Assembly (NCBI RefSeq): GCF_001513975.1
Contig: NZ_KQ947990.1
Span: 180,095-244,094, forward strand
DNA length: 64,000 nt
Reading direction: 5' to 3'
From: Streptomyces curacoi
GTDB taxonomy: Bacteria; Actinomycetota; Actinomycetes; Streptomycetales; Streptomycetaceae
Part shown: positions 49,209-58,152 of the stretch, piece by piece
Position numbering within the stretch: position 1 is the first letter of the stretch
How the letters are laid out: each line of letters starts with the position of its first letter
Position numbers and translations under genes: made by a program
Notes under the pieces: model-generated
What the model saw: the letters and a program-made list of their open reading frames with translations, nothing else
Databases searched by the model: none
What the model was told of the DNA's origin: nothing

Positions 49209-51077
49209 GTGACCGACCCTGTGAGGGACCCTTCGGTGATCACTTCTCTGCTCGTCGCCAACCGGGGCGAGATCGCCTGCCGGATCTTCCGCACCTGCGG
49301 TGAGTTGGGCATCCGGACGGTCGCCGTGTACTCGGACGCCGACGCGAACGCCCTCCACGCGCGCGTGGCCGACGCGGCGGTACGGCTGCCGGGAGCGGCG
49401 CCCGCCGACACCTATCTGGCCGGCGACCTGATCGTGAAGGCCGCTGTGGCGTCCGGCGCGGACGCCGTGCACCCCGGCTACGGCTTCCTCTCCGAGAACG
49501 CCGACTTCGCACGCGCCGTCCTCGACGCCGGGCTGGTCTGGATCGGCCCGCCACCGGAGGCGATCGAGGCGATGGCGTCCAAGACGCGCGCCAAGGAGCT
49601 GATGGGGCTGGCGCCCCTGGGCGAGGTCACCGAGGCCGACCTGCCCGTGCTGGTGAAGGCCGCCGCGGGCGGCGGAGGGCGCGGCATGCGGATCGTCCGC
49701 CGCCTGGAGGAGCTCGACGCCGCCCTGGAGAGCGCCCGCGCCGAGGCCGCGGGCGCCTTCGGGGACGGCGAGGTCTTCGTCGAGCCCTACATCGAGCACG
49801 GCCGCCACATCGAGGTGCAGATCATCGCCGACACCCACGGCACGGTCCGGGCCCTCGGCACCCGCGACTGCTCGCTGCAACGCCGCCACCAGAAGGTGAT
49901 CGAGGAGTCCCCGGCGCCCGGACTGACCGAGGGGCTCACCGACGAGTTGCACGCCCTGGCCGTACGGGCCGCCCGCGCCGTCGACTACGTCGGTGCCGGC
50001 ACCGTCGAGTTCCTGGTGGCCGGCGACAAGGCGCACTTCCTGGAGATGAACACCCGCCTCCAGGTCGAACACCCCGTGACGGAAGCGGTCTTCGGCATCG
50101 ACCTGGTCGCGGAACAGATTCGCGTCGCCGAAGGGCATGCCCTCGCCGAAGAACCGCCACGCGCGCGTGGCCACGCCGTCGAGGCCCGCCTCTACGCCGA
50201 GGACCCGGCCCACGACTGGGCCCCGCAGACCGGCACCCTGCACCGCTTCGCCGTACCCGAGGGTGTCCGCCTGGACACCGGCTTCACCGACGGCGACGAG
50301 ATCGGCGTCCACTACGACCCCATGCTCGCCAAGCTCGTCGCCCACGCCCCCACCCGCGCGGGCGCGATCCGCAAGCTCGCCGCCGCCCTGGAGCGGGCCA
50401 CGATCCACGGCCCGGTCACCAACCGGGACCTCCTCGTCCGCTCACTGCGCCACGAGGAGTTCACGTCCGCCCGGATGGACACCGGCTTCTACGACCGCCA
50501 CCTCACCGCCCTGACCAGGGCCACTCCGGACCCGTACGCCCCCCTGGCCGCCGCCCTCGCCGACGCCCACGGCCGCTCCCGCTTCGGAGGCTGGCGCAAC
50601 GTGCCGTCCCAGCCGCAGGTCAAGCGGTACGCGATGGCGGGCGAGGAGGTCGAGGTCCATTACCGGCACGGGCGCGCGGGCCTGGAAGCCGACGGCGTGC
50701 GGGTCGTGCACGCCGATGCCGACCTGGTCGTACTCGAAGTGGACGGCGTACGAAGGAACTTCAAGGTCGCGAGGTATGGCGACGACATCCACGTCGATGC
50801 AACGCGCCTCACCGCGCTACCCCGCTTCCCCGACCCGACGGCCCAGCACGCGCCGGGTTCGCTGCTCGCGCCGGTGCCGGGGACGGTCGTACGAGTCGCC
50901 GAGGGATTGACCGCAGGAGCCGCTGTACGGGCCGGAGAGCCCCTCCTCTGGCTGGAGGCGATGAAGATGGAGCACAAGATCGCAGCGCCGGCCACGGGAA
51001 CGCTGAGCGCTTTGCATGCCGTACCTGGCCAGCAGGTGACGGTCGGCGCATTGCTGGCGGTAGTGCAAGAAACCTAG
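49209..51077 (+). CDS. Acyl-CoA carboxylase alpha subunit (biotin carboxylase + BCCP)
   Basis: 622 residues from GTG 49209; GTG 49236, 7 nt after GAGGGA and giving MITSLLVANRGEIACRIFRT, may be the true start. Biotin carboxylase: HPGYGFLSENADFARAV, ATP-grasp glycine loop KAAAGGGGRGMRIV, EMNTRLQVEHPVTEAVFG. The segment between KELM and PVLVKA is only about a dozen residues, shorter than usual. C-terminal BCCP ends with EAMKMEHKIAAPATG, biotinylated at about Lys586. Carboxylates biotin for the upstream beta subunit. Its stop codon overlaps the dispersed repeat. Confidence 0.94.
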   Translation: MTDPVRDPSVITSLLVANRGEIACRIFRTCGELGIRTVAVYSDADANALHARVADAAVRLPGAAPADTYLAGDLIVKAAVASGADAVHPGYGFLSENADFARAVLDAGLVWIGPPPEAIEAMASKTRAKELMGLAPLGEVTEADLPVLVKAAAGGGGRGMRIVRRLEELDAALESARAEAAGAFGDGEVFVEPYIEHGRHIEVQIIADTHGTVRALGTRDCSLQRRHQKVIEESPAPGLTEGLTDELHALAVRAARAVDYVGAGTVEFLVAGDKAHFLEMNTRLQVEHPVTEAVFGIDLVAEQIRVAEGHALAEEPPRARGHAVEARLYAEDPAHDWAPQTGTLHRFAVPEGVRLDTGFTDGDEIGVHYDPMLAKLVAHAPTRAGAIRKLAAALERATIHGPVTNRDLLVRSLRHEEFTSARMDTGFYDRHLTALTRATPDPYAPLAAALADAHGRSRFGGWRNVPSQPQVKRYAMAGEEVEVHYRHGRAGLEADGVRVVHADADLVVLEVDGVRRNFKVARYGDDIHVDATRLTALPRFPDPTAQHAPGSLLAPVPGTVVRVAEGLTAGAAVRAGEPLLWLEAMKMEHKIAAPATGTLSALHAVPGQQVTVGALLAVVQET

Positions 51078-51118
51078 GGGCGCGGGGAACTGCGCGACCA
51101 GCCACAACGAACCCGCAG
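51076..51118 (+). repeat. Dispersed 43-nt extragenic repeat, copy 2
   Basis: Same sequence as 17270-17312 with one G-to-A change, starting inside the TAG stop of the carboxylase alpha gene and filling the gap to the next gene of the operon. An interruption of this kind inside an operon could affect readthrough. Confidence 0.85.
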
Positions 51119-51132
51119 CCCGAAGGAGTCCC

Positions 51133-52266
51133 ATGACCACCCACCTCGAAACCGATGAACACAGGGCCCTCCGATCCGCAGTAGCGGCCCTCGGCAACCG
51201 CCACGGCCGAGACTTCGACCGAGAACAACTCTGGTCCGAGGCGGCCGAACTCGGCTATCTCGGCGTCAACCTGCCGGAGGCATACGGAGGCGGAGGCGGC
51301 GGAATCGCCGAACTCTCCATAGTCCTGGAGGAGCTGGGATCCGCAGGCTGCCCCCTCCTCATGCTGATCGTGTCTCCGGCCATCTGCGGCACAGTCATCG
51401 CCCGCTTCGGAACCGAAGCCCAGAAGAGCGAATGGCTCCCCGGCCTGGCGAACGGCACACTCACCATGGCCTTCGGCATCACAGAGCCGGACGCCGGCTC
51501 CAACAGCCACCGCATCACCACCACGGCACGCAAAGACGGCGCCGACTGGCTTCTCACCGGCCGCAAGGTCTTCATCTCCGGCGTCGACATAGCCGACGCC
51601 ACCCTCATCGTCGGCCGCACCGAAGACGCCCGCACCGGCCGCCTCAAGCCCTGCCTGTTCATCGTCCCGCGCGACGCCGAGGGCTTCACGCGCCGCCGGA
51701 TCGACATGGAACTGAACGCCGCGGAGAAACAGTTCGAGCTGACCCTCGACGACGTACGGCTCCCCGCGGGCGCCCTCGTGGGCGACGAGGACGCCGGCCT
51801 CCTCCAGCTCTTCGCCGGCCTCAACCCCGAACGCATCATGACGGCCGCCTTCGCGATCGGCATGGGACGGTACGCCCTCGCGCGTGCCGTCGAGTACGCG
51901 CGCGACCGCACCGTCTGGAACTCCCCCATCGGCGCCCACCAGGCCATCGCCCACCCCCTCGCCCAGGCGCACATCGACCTCGAACTGGCCCGCCTGATGA
52001 TGCAGAAGGCGGCCCACCTTTACGACGCAGGTGACGACGTCGGCGCGGGAGAGGCCGCCAACATGGCCAAGTACGCGGCCGGGGAGGCCTGTGTGAAGGC
52101 GGTCGACCAGGCCGCGCACACCCTCGGCGGCAACGGCCTCACGCGCGAGTTCGGGCTCGCCTCGTTGATAACCGCCGCGCGTGTGTCTCGTATTGCCCCG
52201 GTGAGCCGGGAGATGATTCTCAACTACGTCTCCCACCAGACCCTGGGCCTGCCCAAGTCGTACTGA
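51133..52266 (+). CDS. Acyl-CoA dehydrogenase
   Basis: 377 residues from ATG 51133, with AAGGAG upstream. FAD/acyl-CoA signatures: MAFGITEPDAGSNSHRITTT (first ACAD signature), GADWLLTGRKVFISGVDIAD, and the C-terminal VDQAAHTLGGNGLTREFGLA in place of the usual QxHGGxG. Probably oxidises a branched acyl-CoA (isovaleryl- or citronellyl-like) to the 2,3-enoyl-CoA, the substrate of the carboxylase encoded just upstream. Confidence 0.93.
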   Translation: MTTHLETDEHRALRSAVAALGNRHGRDFDREQLWSEAAELGYLGVNLPEAYGGGGGGIAELSIVLEELGSAGCPLLMLIVSPAICGTVIARFGTEAQKSEWLPGLANGTLTMAFGITEPDAGSNSHRITTTARKDGADWLLTGRKVFISGVDIADATLIVGRTEDARTGRLKPCLFIVPRDAEGFTRRRIDMELNAAEKQFELTLDDVRLPAGALVGDEDAGLLQLFAGLNPERIMTAAFAIGMGRYALARAVEYARDRTVWNSPIGAHQAIAHPLAQAHIDLELARLMMQKAAHLYDAGDDVGAGEAANMAKYAAGEACVKAVDQAAHTLGGNGLTREFGLASLITAARVSRIAPVSREMILNYVSHQTLGLPKSY

Positions 52267-52301
52267 CCGGCACCGTGCGGCGCCGGTCGCGAGGAGGAAC
52301 G

Positions 52302-53879
52302 ATGTTCCGCAGCGAGTACGCAGACGTCCCGGCAGTAGAACTCCCCATCCACGAGGCGGTGCTGGGCCGGGCCGCCGAGTTCGGTGACGCACCCGCGCTG
52401 ATCGACGGCACGGACGGCACCACCCTCACCTACGGGCAGCTCGACCGCTTCCACCGGCGCGTCGCCGCCGCCCTCACCGAGGCGGGCGTGCGCAAGGGCG
52501 ACGTCCTCGCCCTGCACAGCCCCAACACGGTCGCCTTCCCCACCGCGTTCTACGCCGCCACGCGCGCGGGTGCCTCCGTCACCACCGTGCACCCCCTCGC
52601 CACACCCGATGAGTTCGCCAAGCAACTGAAGGACTCGGCGGCCCGCTGGATCGTCACCGTCTCGCCGCTGCTTCAGGTGGCACGCCGGGCCGCCGAACTC
52701 GCGGGCGGCGTGCGGGAGATCTTCGTGTGCGACAGCGCGCCCGGGCACCGGTCGCTCATCGACATGCCGGCCTCCACGGCCCCCGAACCGCGGATCGACA
52801 TCGACCCCGTGGCGGACGTCGCGGCCCTGCCGTACTCGTCGGGCACCACTGGCATCCCCAAGGGCGTGATGCTCACCCACCGCCAGATCGCCACCAACCT
52901 CGCCCAGCTCGAACCCGCGATATCGGCAGGCCCCGGCGACCGCATCCTCGCCGTGCTGCCCTTCTTCCACATCTACGGCCTCACGGCCCTGATGAACGCG
53001 CCCCTGCGGGTGGGCGCCACGGTCGTCGTCCTGCCCCGCTTCGACCTGGAGACCTTCCTCGCGGCCATCCAGGACCACCGCATCACCGGCCTGTACGTGG
53101 CCCCGCCGATCGTCCTCGCCCTCGCCAAGCACCCGCTGGTCGAGCAGTACGACCTGTCGTCCCTGAAGTACGTCATCAGCGCCGCCGCACCCCTGGACGC
53201 GAAGCTCGCGGCCGCCTGCTCACAGCGTCTCGGCCTGCCGCCGGTCGGCCAGGCCTACGGCATGACGGAACTGTCCCCCGGCACCCACGTCGTCCCCCTG
53301 GCCGCCATGCACGACGCCCCCGCCGGAACCGTCGGCAAGCTCATCGCCGGCACCGAGATGCGCATCGTCTCCCTCGACGACCCCGACAAGGACCTCGGCG
53401 TCGGCGAGTCCGGCGAGATCCTCATCCGCGGCCCCCAGGTCATGAAGGGCTACCTCGGCCGCCCCGACGCCACCGCCGCGATGATCGACGCCGACGGCTG
53501 GCTGCACACCGGCGACGTGGGCCATGTGGACGCCGACGGCTGGCTGTTCGTCGTGGACCGCGTCAAGGAACTCATCAAGTACAAGGGCTTCCAGGTGGCC
53601 CCCGCCGAACTGGAGGCACTCCTGCTCACCCACCCCGACATCGCCGACGCGGCGGTGATCGGCGTCTACAACGACGACGGCAACGAGGTCCCGCACGCCT
53701 ACGTGGTCCGCCGGCCCAACGCCCCCGGCCTCTCCGAAGGAGAGGTCATGATGTACGTCGCCGAACGCGTCGCCCCCTACAAGCGGGTCCGCCAGGTCAC
53801 CTTCATCGACGGCGTCCCGCGGGCCGCCTCCGGCAAGATCCTGCGCCGCGAACTGCGGGCACCGAAGGAGAGCACATGA
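52302..53879 (+). CDS. Acyl-CoA synthetase (4-coumarate-CoA ligase family)
   Basis: 525 residues from ATG 52302, with GAGGAGG 4 nt upstream. The AMP-binding P-loop is YSSGTTGIPKGVMLTHR; later motifs are GQAYGMTELSPGTHVV, DGWLHTGDVGHVDADGWLFV, DRVKELIKYKGFQVAPAELE, and the catalytic Lys in RAASGKILRRELR. Activates a carboxylic acid to its CoA thioester via an adenylate; in this operon it likely feeds the branched substrate into the dehydrogenase-carboxylase pathway. Overlaps the hydratase start by 4 nt. Confidence 0.94.
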   Translation: MFRSEYADVPAVELPIHEAVLGRAAEFGDAPALIDGTDGTTLTYGQLDRFHRRVAAALTEAGVRKGDVLALHSPNTVAFPTAFYAATRAGASVTTVHPLATPDEFAKQLKDSAARWIVTVSPLLQVARRAAELAGGVREIFVCDSAPGHRSLIDMPASTAPEPRIDIDPVADVAALPYSSGTTGIPKGVMLTHRQIATNLAQLEPAISAGPGDRILAVLPFFHIYGLTALMNAPLRVGATVVVLPRFDLETFLAAIQDHRITGLYVAPPIVLALAKHPLVEQYDLSSLKYVISAAAPLDAKLAAACSQRLGLPPVGQAYGMTELSPGTHVVPLAAMHDAPAGTVGKLIAGTEMRIVSLDDPDKDLGVGESGEILIRGPQVMKGYLGRPDATAAMIDADGWLHTGDVGHVDADGWLFVVDRVKELIKYKGFQVAPAELEALLLTHPDIADAAVIGVYNDDGNEVPHAYVVRRPNAPGLSEGEVMMYVAERVAPYKRVRQVTFIDGVPRAASGKILRRELRAPKEST

Positions 53880-54610
53880 CGCTGATCGGCCGTACCCGCG
53901 CGCGTGCCGTGCAGACCCTCACCCTGGACTCCCCGCAGACCCGCAACGCGCTCTCGGCGGCCCTGGTGGGCGAGCTGACCGACGCGCTGACGGACTGCGC
54001 CAAGGACGCCGACGTACGCGCGATCGTCCTCACCCACACCGGCAACACCTTCTGCGCGGGCGCCGACCTGCGCGACCCGCCGCCCCCTGACGGACTGGTC
54101 GCGCTGCTCCGGCAGCTCGTGGAACTGCCCAAACCCGTCGTCGCCCGCGTCACCGGCCACGTACGCGCGGGCGGTCTCGGCCTGCTGGCCGCCTGCGACA
54201 TATCGGCGGCGTCCAGCGCGGCCACCTTCGCCTTCACGGAGGTGCACATAGGCGTCGCCCCCGCGGTGATCTCGCTGCCCCTGCTGCCCCGCACCGACCC
54301 CCGCGCCCTGGCCCGCTACTACCTCACCGGCGAACGCTTCACGGCGCCGGAGGCGGCCCGCATCGGCCTGCTGACGACGGCCGGCGAGGACGTCGACGAG
54401 GTGCTGGCCCCCGTCCTTGACGGTCTGCGCCGGGCCTCCCCCCAGGCCCTGGCCGAGACGAAGGCGCTGCTCACGGCTAAGGTGCTGGAAAACTTCGACC
54501 GGGACGCGGCCGACCTGACCGCGCTCTCGGCCCGGCTGTTCTCCTCCGCCGATGCCCGCGAGGGGATGACGGCCTTCCTCGAAAGACGGGATCCGGAATG
54601 GGTGGTGTGA
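53876..54610 (+). CDS. Enoyl-CoA hydratase/isomerase family protein
   Basis: 244 residues from ATG 53876, with AAGGAGA upstream. Crotonase fold: TLDSPQTRNALSAALVGELT, oxyanion NTFCAGADL, RVTGHVRAGGLGLLAACDIS and FTEVHIGVAPAVISLPLLPR. The Glu of TEVHIG is present, at the position of one of the two catalytic glutamates of the family. Likely hydrates the carboxylated enoyl-CoA, as AtuE/LiuC do. Its end overlaps the TetR gene by 13 nt. Confidence 0.92.
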   Translation: MTLIGRTRARAVQTLTLDSPQTRNALSAALVGELTDALTDCAKDADVRAIVLTHTGNTFCAGADLRDPPPPDGLVALLRQLVELPKPVVARVTGHVRAGGLGLLAACDISAASSAATFAFTEVHIGVAPAVISLPLLPRTDPRALARYYLTGERFTAPEAARIGLLTTAGEDVDEVLAPVLDGLRRASPQALAETKALLTAKVLENFDRDAADLTALSARLFSSADAREGMTAFLERRDPEWVV

Positions 54611-55221
54611 GCACAGTCGGCGACCGCGTGGACCGAGCGGACCGCGTGCCCAAGCAGGACCGCAGCCGGGCCACCCGGCAGCGGCTCCTGGAGGCCGCCG
54701 TGGCCTGCCTCGCCGAACACGGCTGGGCGGGCTCCACGGTCTCCGTCGTCGCCGAACGCGCCGGCGTCTCCCGCGGCGCCGCCCAGCACCACTTCCCGAC
54801 CCGCGAGGACCTGTTCACGGCGGCCGTCGAGTACGTCGCCGAGGAACGCTCCACGGCCCTGCGGGCCCTGTTCCCGGAGGGCGCGGCGGGGGACCGCCGG
54901 GCGGTGGTGTCGGCGCTGGTCGACCTCTACACCGGCCCGCTGTTCCGCGCGGCCCTGCACCTGTGGGTCGCCGCGTCGAACGAGGAGCAGCTGCGGCCGA
55001 GGGTCACCGAGCTGGAGGCCCGGGTGGGCCGCGAGACCCACCGCATCGCCGTGGACCTCCTGGGCGCGGACGAGTCGCGGCCGGGCGTACGGGAGACGGT
55101 CCAGGGCCTGCTGGACATGGCCCGCGGCCTCGGCCTCGCCAACCTCCTCACCGACGACACCGCCCGCCGCGACCGCGTGGTCGCGCAGTGGGCGGTGCTG
55201 TTGGAGGAGGCGCTGGGCTGA
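54598..55221 (+). CDS. TetR-family regulator of the acyl-CoA operon
   Basis: 207 residues from ATG 54598 (GTG 54607 also possible). The HTH is RATRQRLLEAAVACLAEHGW followed by SVVAERAGVSRGAAQHHFPT; the C-terminal part (ALVDLYTGPLFRAALHLWVA) matches TetR_C domains of acyl-CoA-responsive repressors. It is the last operon gene and overlaps the hydratase gene, so it would be made with the enzymes and probably represses the operon at the upstream palindrome, released by an acyl-CoA. From memory, the S. avermitilis short-chain acyl-CoA regulator AccR is also of the TetR family. Confidence 0.9.
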   Translation: MGGVSTVGDRVDRADRVPKQDRSRATRQRLLEAAVACLAEHGWAGSTVSVVAERAGVSRGAAQHHFPTREDLFTAAVEYVAEERSTALRALFPEGAAGDRRAVVSALVDLYTGPLFRAALHLWVAASNEEQLRPRVTELEARVGRETHRIAVDLLGADESRPGVRETVQGLLDMARGLGLANLLTDDTARRDRVVAQWAVLLEEALG

Positions 55222-55243
55222 GGGCGTTGTCAGTGGCGGGGGC

Positions 55244-55249
55244 TACGGT
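55244..55249 (+). promoter_or_regulatory. -10 hexamer TACGGT of a leaderless promoter
   Basis: TACGGT lies 6 nt before ATG 55256. Confidence 0.4.
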
Positions 55250-55255
55250 TCGGGC

Positions 55256-55837
55256 ATGGGTGATCACTTCCAGACGATCGTCGACCTCGCTGCGAGCCCG
55301 CAGCAGGCGCCACACCTCGCCGAGCGCGTCGTCGAGTGGCTGGTGGCCGAGGGAATCGTGCTCGCCGAGCGCACGGACTGCGTGCTCGGGCAGCCGCTCG
55401 GCCACCCTCCGGGCCCCCACTGGCAGCGGGCCGTGGGGCCGGACGACGCCGACTGGGATCCCTGGGACGGCCTCGCCGTGTACACCGGGCGCACCGTCTT
55501 CCACGGCGGGCAGGGCGAACCGGAGGCGGTGAGCTGTCCGCGCTGCGGGGTCACCACCCGGCTGATCACCGACGAGTGGGAGCTGATCGACGACGCGTGG
55601 GCGCCGTTCAGCGAGGCCATCGACGCCTGGCACAAGACGGGCGCGGCCCGGGTCGACTGCCCTGCCTGCGCCGAGGCCGTCCCACTGACCGACTGGACCT
55701 GGGCCGACGACCACTTCGCCTTCGGCCACCTCGGTTTCGAGTTCTGGAACTGGCCCCCGTTCACCGAGAAGTTCCGCGCCCGAATATCCGAGCTCCTGGA
55801 CGGCCACCGCACGGCGTATGTGTGGGGCAAGCTCTGA
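55256..55837 (+). CDS. Hypothetical protein with a split zinc-ribbon-like motif
   Basis: 193 residues. Two CxxC pairs (SCPRCGVTTRL and DCPACAEAV) about 45 residues apart suggest zinc binding; flanking text is Trp/Asp-rich (DWDPWDGLAVYTGRTVFHG; TWADDHFAFGHLGFEFWNWP). I recall many similar streptomycete hypothetical proteins but no function. Likely leaderless (TACGGT 6 nt upstream). Between the operon's TetR gene and the convergent pdxH. Confidence 0.75.
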   Translation: MGDHFQTIVDLAASPQQAPHLAERVVEWLVAEGIVLAERTDCVLGQPLGHPPGPHWQRAVGPDDADWDPWDGLAVYTGRTVFHGGQGEPEAVSCPRCGVTTRLITDEWELIDDAWAPFSEAIDAWHKTGAARVDCPACAEAVPLTDWTWADDHFAFGHLGFEFWNWPPFTEKFRARISELLDGHRTAYVWGKL

Positions 55838-55849
55838 CGAGACCGCCGC

Positions 55850-56539
55850 TCACGGACTCAGCCGCTCCACCCGCCAGCTCCCGTCCTGCTCCGCCACATA
55901 CCGCAGCCGGTCGTGCAGCCGGTTCTCCCGCCCCTGCCAGAACTCCACCGCCTGCGGCGCCACCCGGAACCCGCCCCAGTGCGGCGGCACCGGCACCTGC
56001 TCGCCCTCGGGATAGCGCGCGGCCAGCTCGGCGTACGAGGCGTCGAGGTCGGCGCGGGTGGCGATGACCGAGGACTGGGCGCTGGCCCAGGCGCCGAGCT
56101 GGGAGCCGTGCGGGCGGGTGCGGAAGTACGCGGCCGTCTCGTCGCGGCCGGTGCGCCGCGCCACACCCGTGACGGTGACCTGGCGGGCCATCGGATGCCA
56201 GGGGAAGAGAAGGGAGACGTACGGGTTCTCGGCGAGGTCGCGGGCCTTGCGGGAGTCGTAGTTGGTGTAGAAGACGAAGCCCTGCTCGTCGAACTGCTTC
56301 AGCAGCACCGTACGGGAGCTGGGCCGCCCCTCGCCGTCCGCGGTCGAGACGATCATCGCGTTCGGCTCGAAGAGGTGGGCCTCCGCCGCGGCCTGCTTGA
56401 ACCAGCGCGCGAACTGTGCCACCGGAGTGGCGGCCAGGTCGCTCTCGGCGAGGCCCTCGGCCCGGTAGTGCTTGCGCATCGCGGCGGGGTCGGGGACGGG
56501 CTCGGCGGGATCGAAGGGGACGGCGTCTCGGTCGGTCAC
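55850..56539 (-). CDS. pdxH: Pyridoxamine 5'-phosphate oxidase
   Basis: 229 residues from GTG 56539. PdxH hallmarks: DPAAMRKHYRAEGLAESDLA, EPNAMIVSTADGEGRPSSRT with VLLK (FMN binding), FYTNYDSRKARDLAENP, FPWHPMARQVTVTGVA, and the C-terminal FWQGRENRLHDRLRYV. Oxidises pyridoxamine/pyridoxine phosphate to PLP with FMN and oxygen; PLP also serves SerC. CAAGAT lies 6 nt before the GTG, and a palindrome overlaps the promoter region. Confidence 0.96.
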   Translation of the reverse strand: MTDRDAVPFDPAEPVPDPAAMRKHYRAEGLAESDLAATPVAQFARWFKQAAAEAHLFEPNAMIVSTADGEGRPSSRTVLLKQFDEQGFVFYTNYDSRKARDLAENPYVSLLFPWHPMARQVTVTGVARRTGRDETAAYFRTRPHGSQLGAWASAQSSVIATRADLDASYAELAARYPEGEQVPVPPHWGGFRVAPQAVEFWQGRENRLHDRLRYVAEQDGSWRVERLSP

Positions 56540-56857
56540 GCGGTCATCTTGCCGTATACGGCTGTCGCCGTCCGGCGGTGTCCTTTGTCACTGGATGGCA
56601 CTGAGTGCCGCAAGGCCTCCCCAACCGTGGCACTCGGAGATATCGTTTCTGATGCCCTTCCGGTTGGATGACCGCCGACCGCACGGGGCATCACAGGGTT
56701 ACGCCCCGGACCGCGAGTCCTGAGAGGCCCGGAATCCCCAAGCCTGGAATCCGGGTCCGTGACCGTGGATCCACCGGGCAAGTGTTCATCTCTGCTGACC
56801 GATATGTGGTCGTCCCACCCACAACCCCATCTGTCGCACACATCGAGGAGCCGCCTG
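56540..56857 (+). other. Divergent intergenic region between pdxH and the citrate synthase gene (318 nt)
   Basis: Holds the palindrome GCCGTATACGGC near pdxH and the short dyad GGCACT-G-AGTGCC (56597-56609 region) with GTGGCACTCGG about 20 nt later, which could be paired regulator sites. No ORF with coding character and no clear -35/-10 pair for the citrate synthase gene. Confidence 0.4.
56551..56562. promoter_or_regulatory. Palindrome GCCGTATACGGC upstream of pdxH
   Basis: 12-bp perfect palindrome whose centre TATA lies 17-20 nt from the GTG start. Could be an operator; no regulator identified. Confidence 0.4.
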
Positions 56858-57958
56858 ATGTCCGACTTCGTACCCGGACTCGAAGGAGTCATCGCGTTCG
56901 AGACGGAGATCGCCGAACCGGACAAGGAGGGCGGCGCCCTGCGCTACCGGGGCGTCGACATCGAGGACCTGGTCGGTCACGTCTCGTTCGGCAACGTGTG
57001 GGGGCTGCTCGTCGACGGCGCCTTCCGGCCCGGACTGCCGCCCGCCGAGCCCTTCCCGATCCCCGTGCACTCCGGCGACATCCGCGTGGACGTCCAGTCC
57101 GCCCTCGCCATGCTGGCGCCAGTGTGGGGACTGAAACCGCTCCTGGACATCGACGAGGAGCAGGCCCGGGAGGACCTGGCCCGAGCCGCCGTCATGGCCC
57201 TGTCCTACGTCGCCCAGTCCGCGCGCGGTCAGGGCCTGCCCATGGTCCCGCAGCGGGAGATCGACAAGGCCCAGTCCGTCGTCGAGCGCTTCATGATCCG
57301 CTGGCGCGGCGAGCCCGACCCCAAGCACGTGGCCGCCGTCGACGCGTACTGGACCTCCGCCGCCGAGCACGGCATGAACGCGTCCACCTTCACGGCCCGC
57401 GTCATCGCCTCCACCGGCGCCGACGTGGCCGCCGCCCTCTCCGGCGCCGTAGGGGCCATGTCCGGCCCGCTGCACGGCGGCGCCCCCTCCCGCGTGCTGC
57501 ACATGATCGAGGAGATCGAGCGCACCGGCGACGCCGAGGCGTATGTGAAGCAGACCCTCGACAAGGGCGAACGCCTCATGGGCTTCGGCCACCGCGTCTA
57601 CCGCGCCGAGGACCCCCGCGCCCGGGTCCTGCGCCGCACCGCCCGGGATCTCGGCGCTCCCCGCTTCGAGGTCGCCGAGGCCCTGGAGAAGGCGGCCCTG
57701 GAGGAGCTGCACAACCGGCGTCCGGACCGGGTCCTGGCCACCAACGTCGAGTTCTGGGCGGCCATCGTCCTGGACTTCGCCGAGGTCCCGGCGCACATGT
57801 TCACCTCGATGTTCACCTGCGCCCGTACGGCGGGCTGGTCGGCGCACATCCTGGAGCAGAAGCGCACCGGCCGCCTGGTGCGCCCCTCGGCGCGCTACAT
57901 CGGCCCGGGCCCGCGCGACCCACGCGAGGTCGAGGGCTACGCGGACATCGCGCGCTGA
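56858..57958 (+). CDS. Citrate synthase (type II-like, second isoform)
   Basis: 366 residues from ATG 56858, with GAGGAG 8 nt upstream. VPGLEGVIAFETEIAEPDKE, then ALRYRGVDIEDLV is the standard citrate synthase start; catalytic His residues lie in SGPLHGGAPSRVLHM and KGERLMGFGHRVYRAEDPRA, and the C-terminus has ILEQKRTGRLVRPSARYIG. Condenses acetyl-CoA (or propionyl-CoA in 2-methylcitrate synthases) with oxaloacetate. From memory this corresponds to SCO4388, not the main CitA (SCO2736). Followed by a strong terminator. Confidence 0.94.
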   Translation: MSDFVPGLEGVIAFETEIAEPDKEGGALRYRGVDIEDLVGHVSFGNVWGLLVDGAFRPGLPPAEPFPIPVHSGDIRVDVQSALAMLAPVWGLKPLLDIDEEQAREDLARAAVMALSYVAQSARGQGLPMVPQREIDKAQSVVERFMIRWRGEPDPKHVAAVDAYWTSAAEHGMNASTFTARVIASTGADVAAALSGAVGAMSGPLHGGAPSRVLHMIEEIERTGDAEAYVKQTLDKGERLMGFGHRVYRAEDPRARVLRRTARDLGAPRFEVAEALEKAALEELHNRRPDRVLATNVEFWAAIVLDFAEVPAHMFTSMFTCARTAGWSAHILEQKRTGRLVRPSARYIGPGPRDPREVEGYADIAR

Positions 57959-57977
57959 TCCCCGCCCCTTCCGGCGG

Positions 57978-58019
57978 GCCGGCATCACGCGGGGCCCATC
58001 GGCTCCGCGTGATGCCGGC
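57978..58019 (+). terminator. Strong hairpin terminator after citrate synthase
   Basis: GCCGGCATCACGCGG and CCGCGTGATGCCGGC, 15-bp perfect arms with a 12-nt loop, 20 nt after the stop. Confidence 0.88.
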
Positions 58020-58152
58020 ATACGGAACGTGACTGATCCACTGCGCCAGTATGCTGGGGCGGCTGCGGCACCCCCCACCCTCACCCGTTCCCACGCGGTG
58101 AGTAAACGGCCTGCGGCGACCGAGACGTCTCACGGCATGAGGATGAGAACAG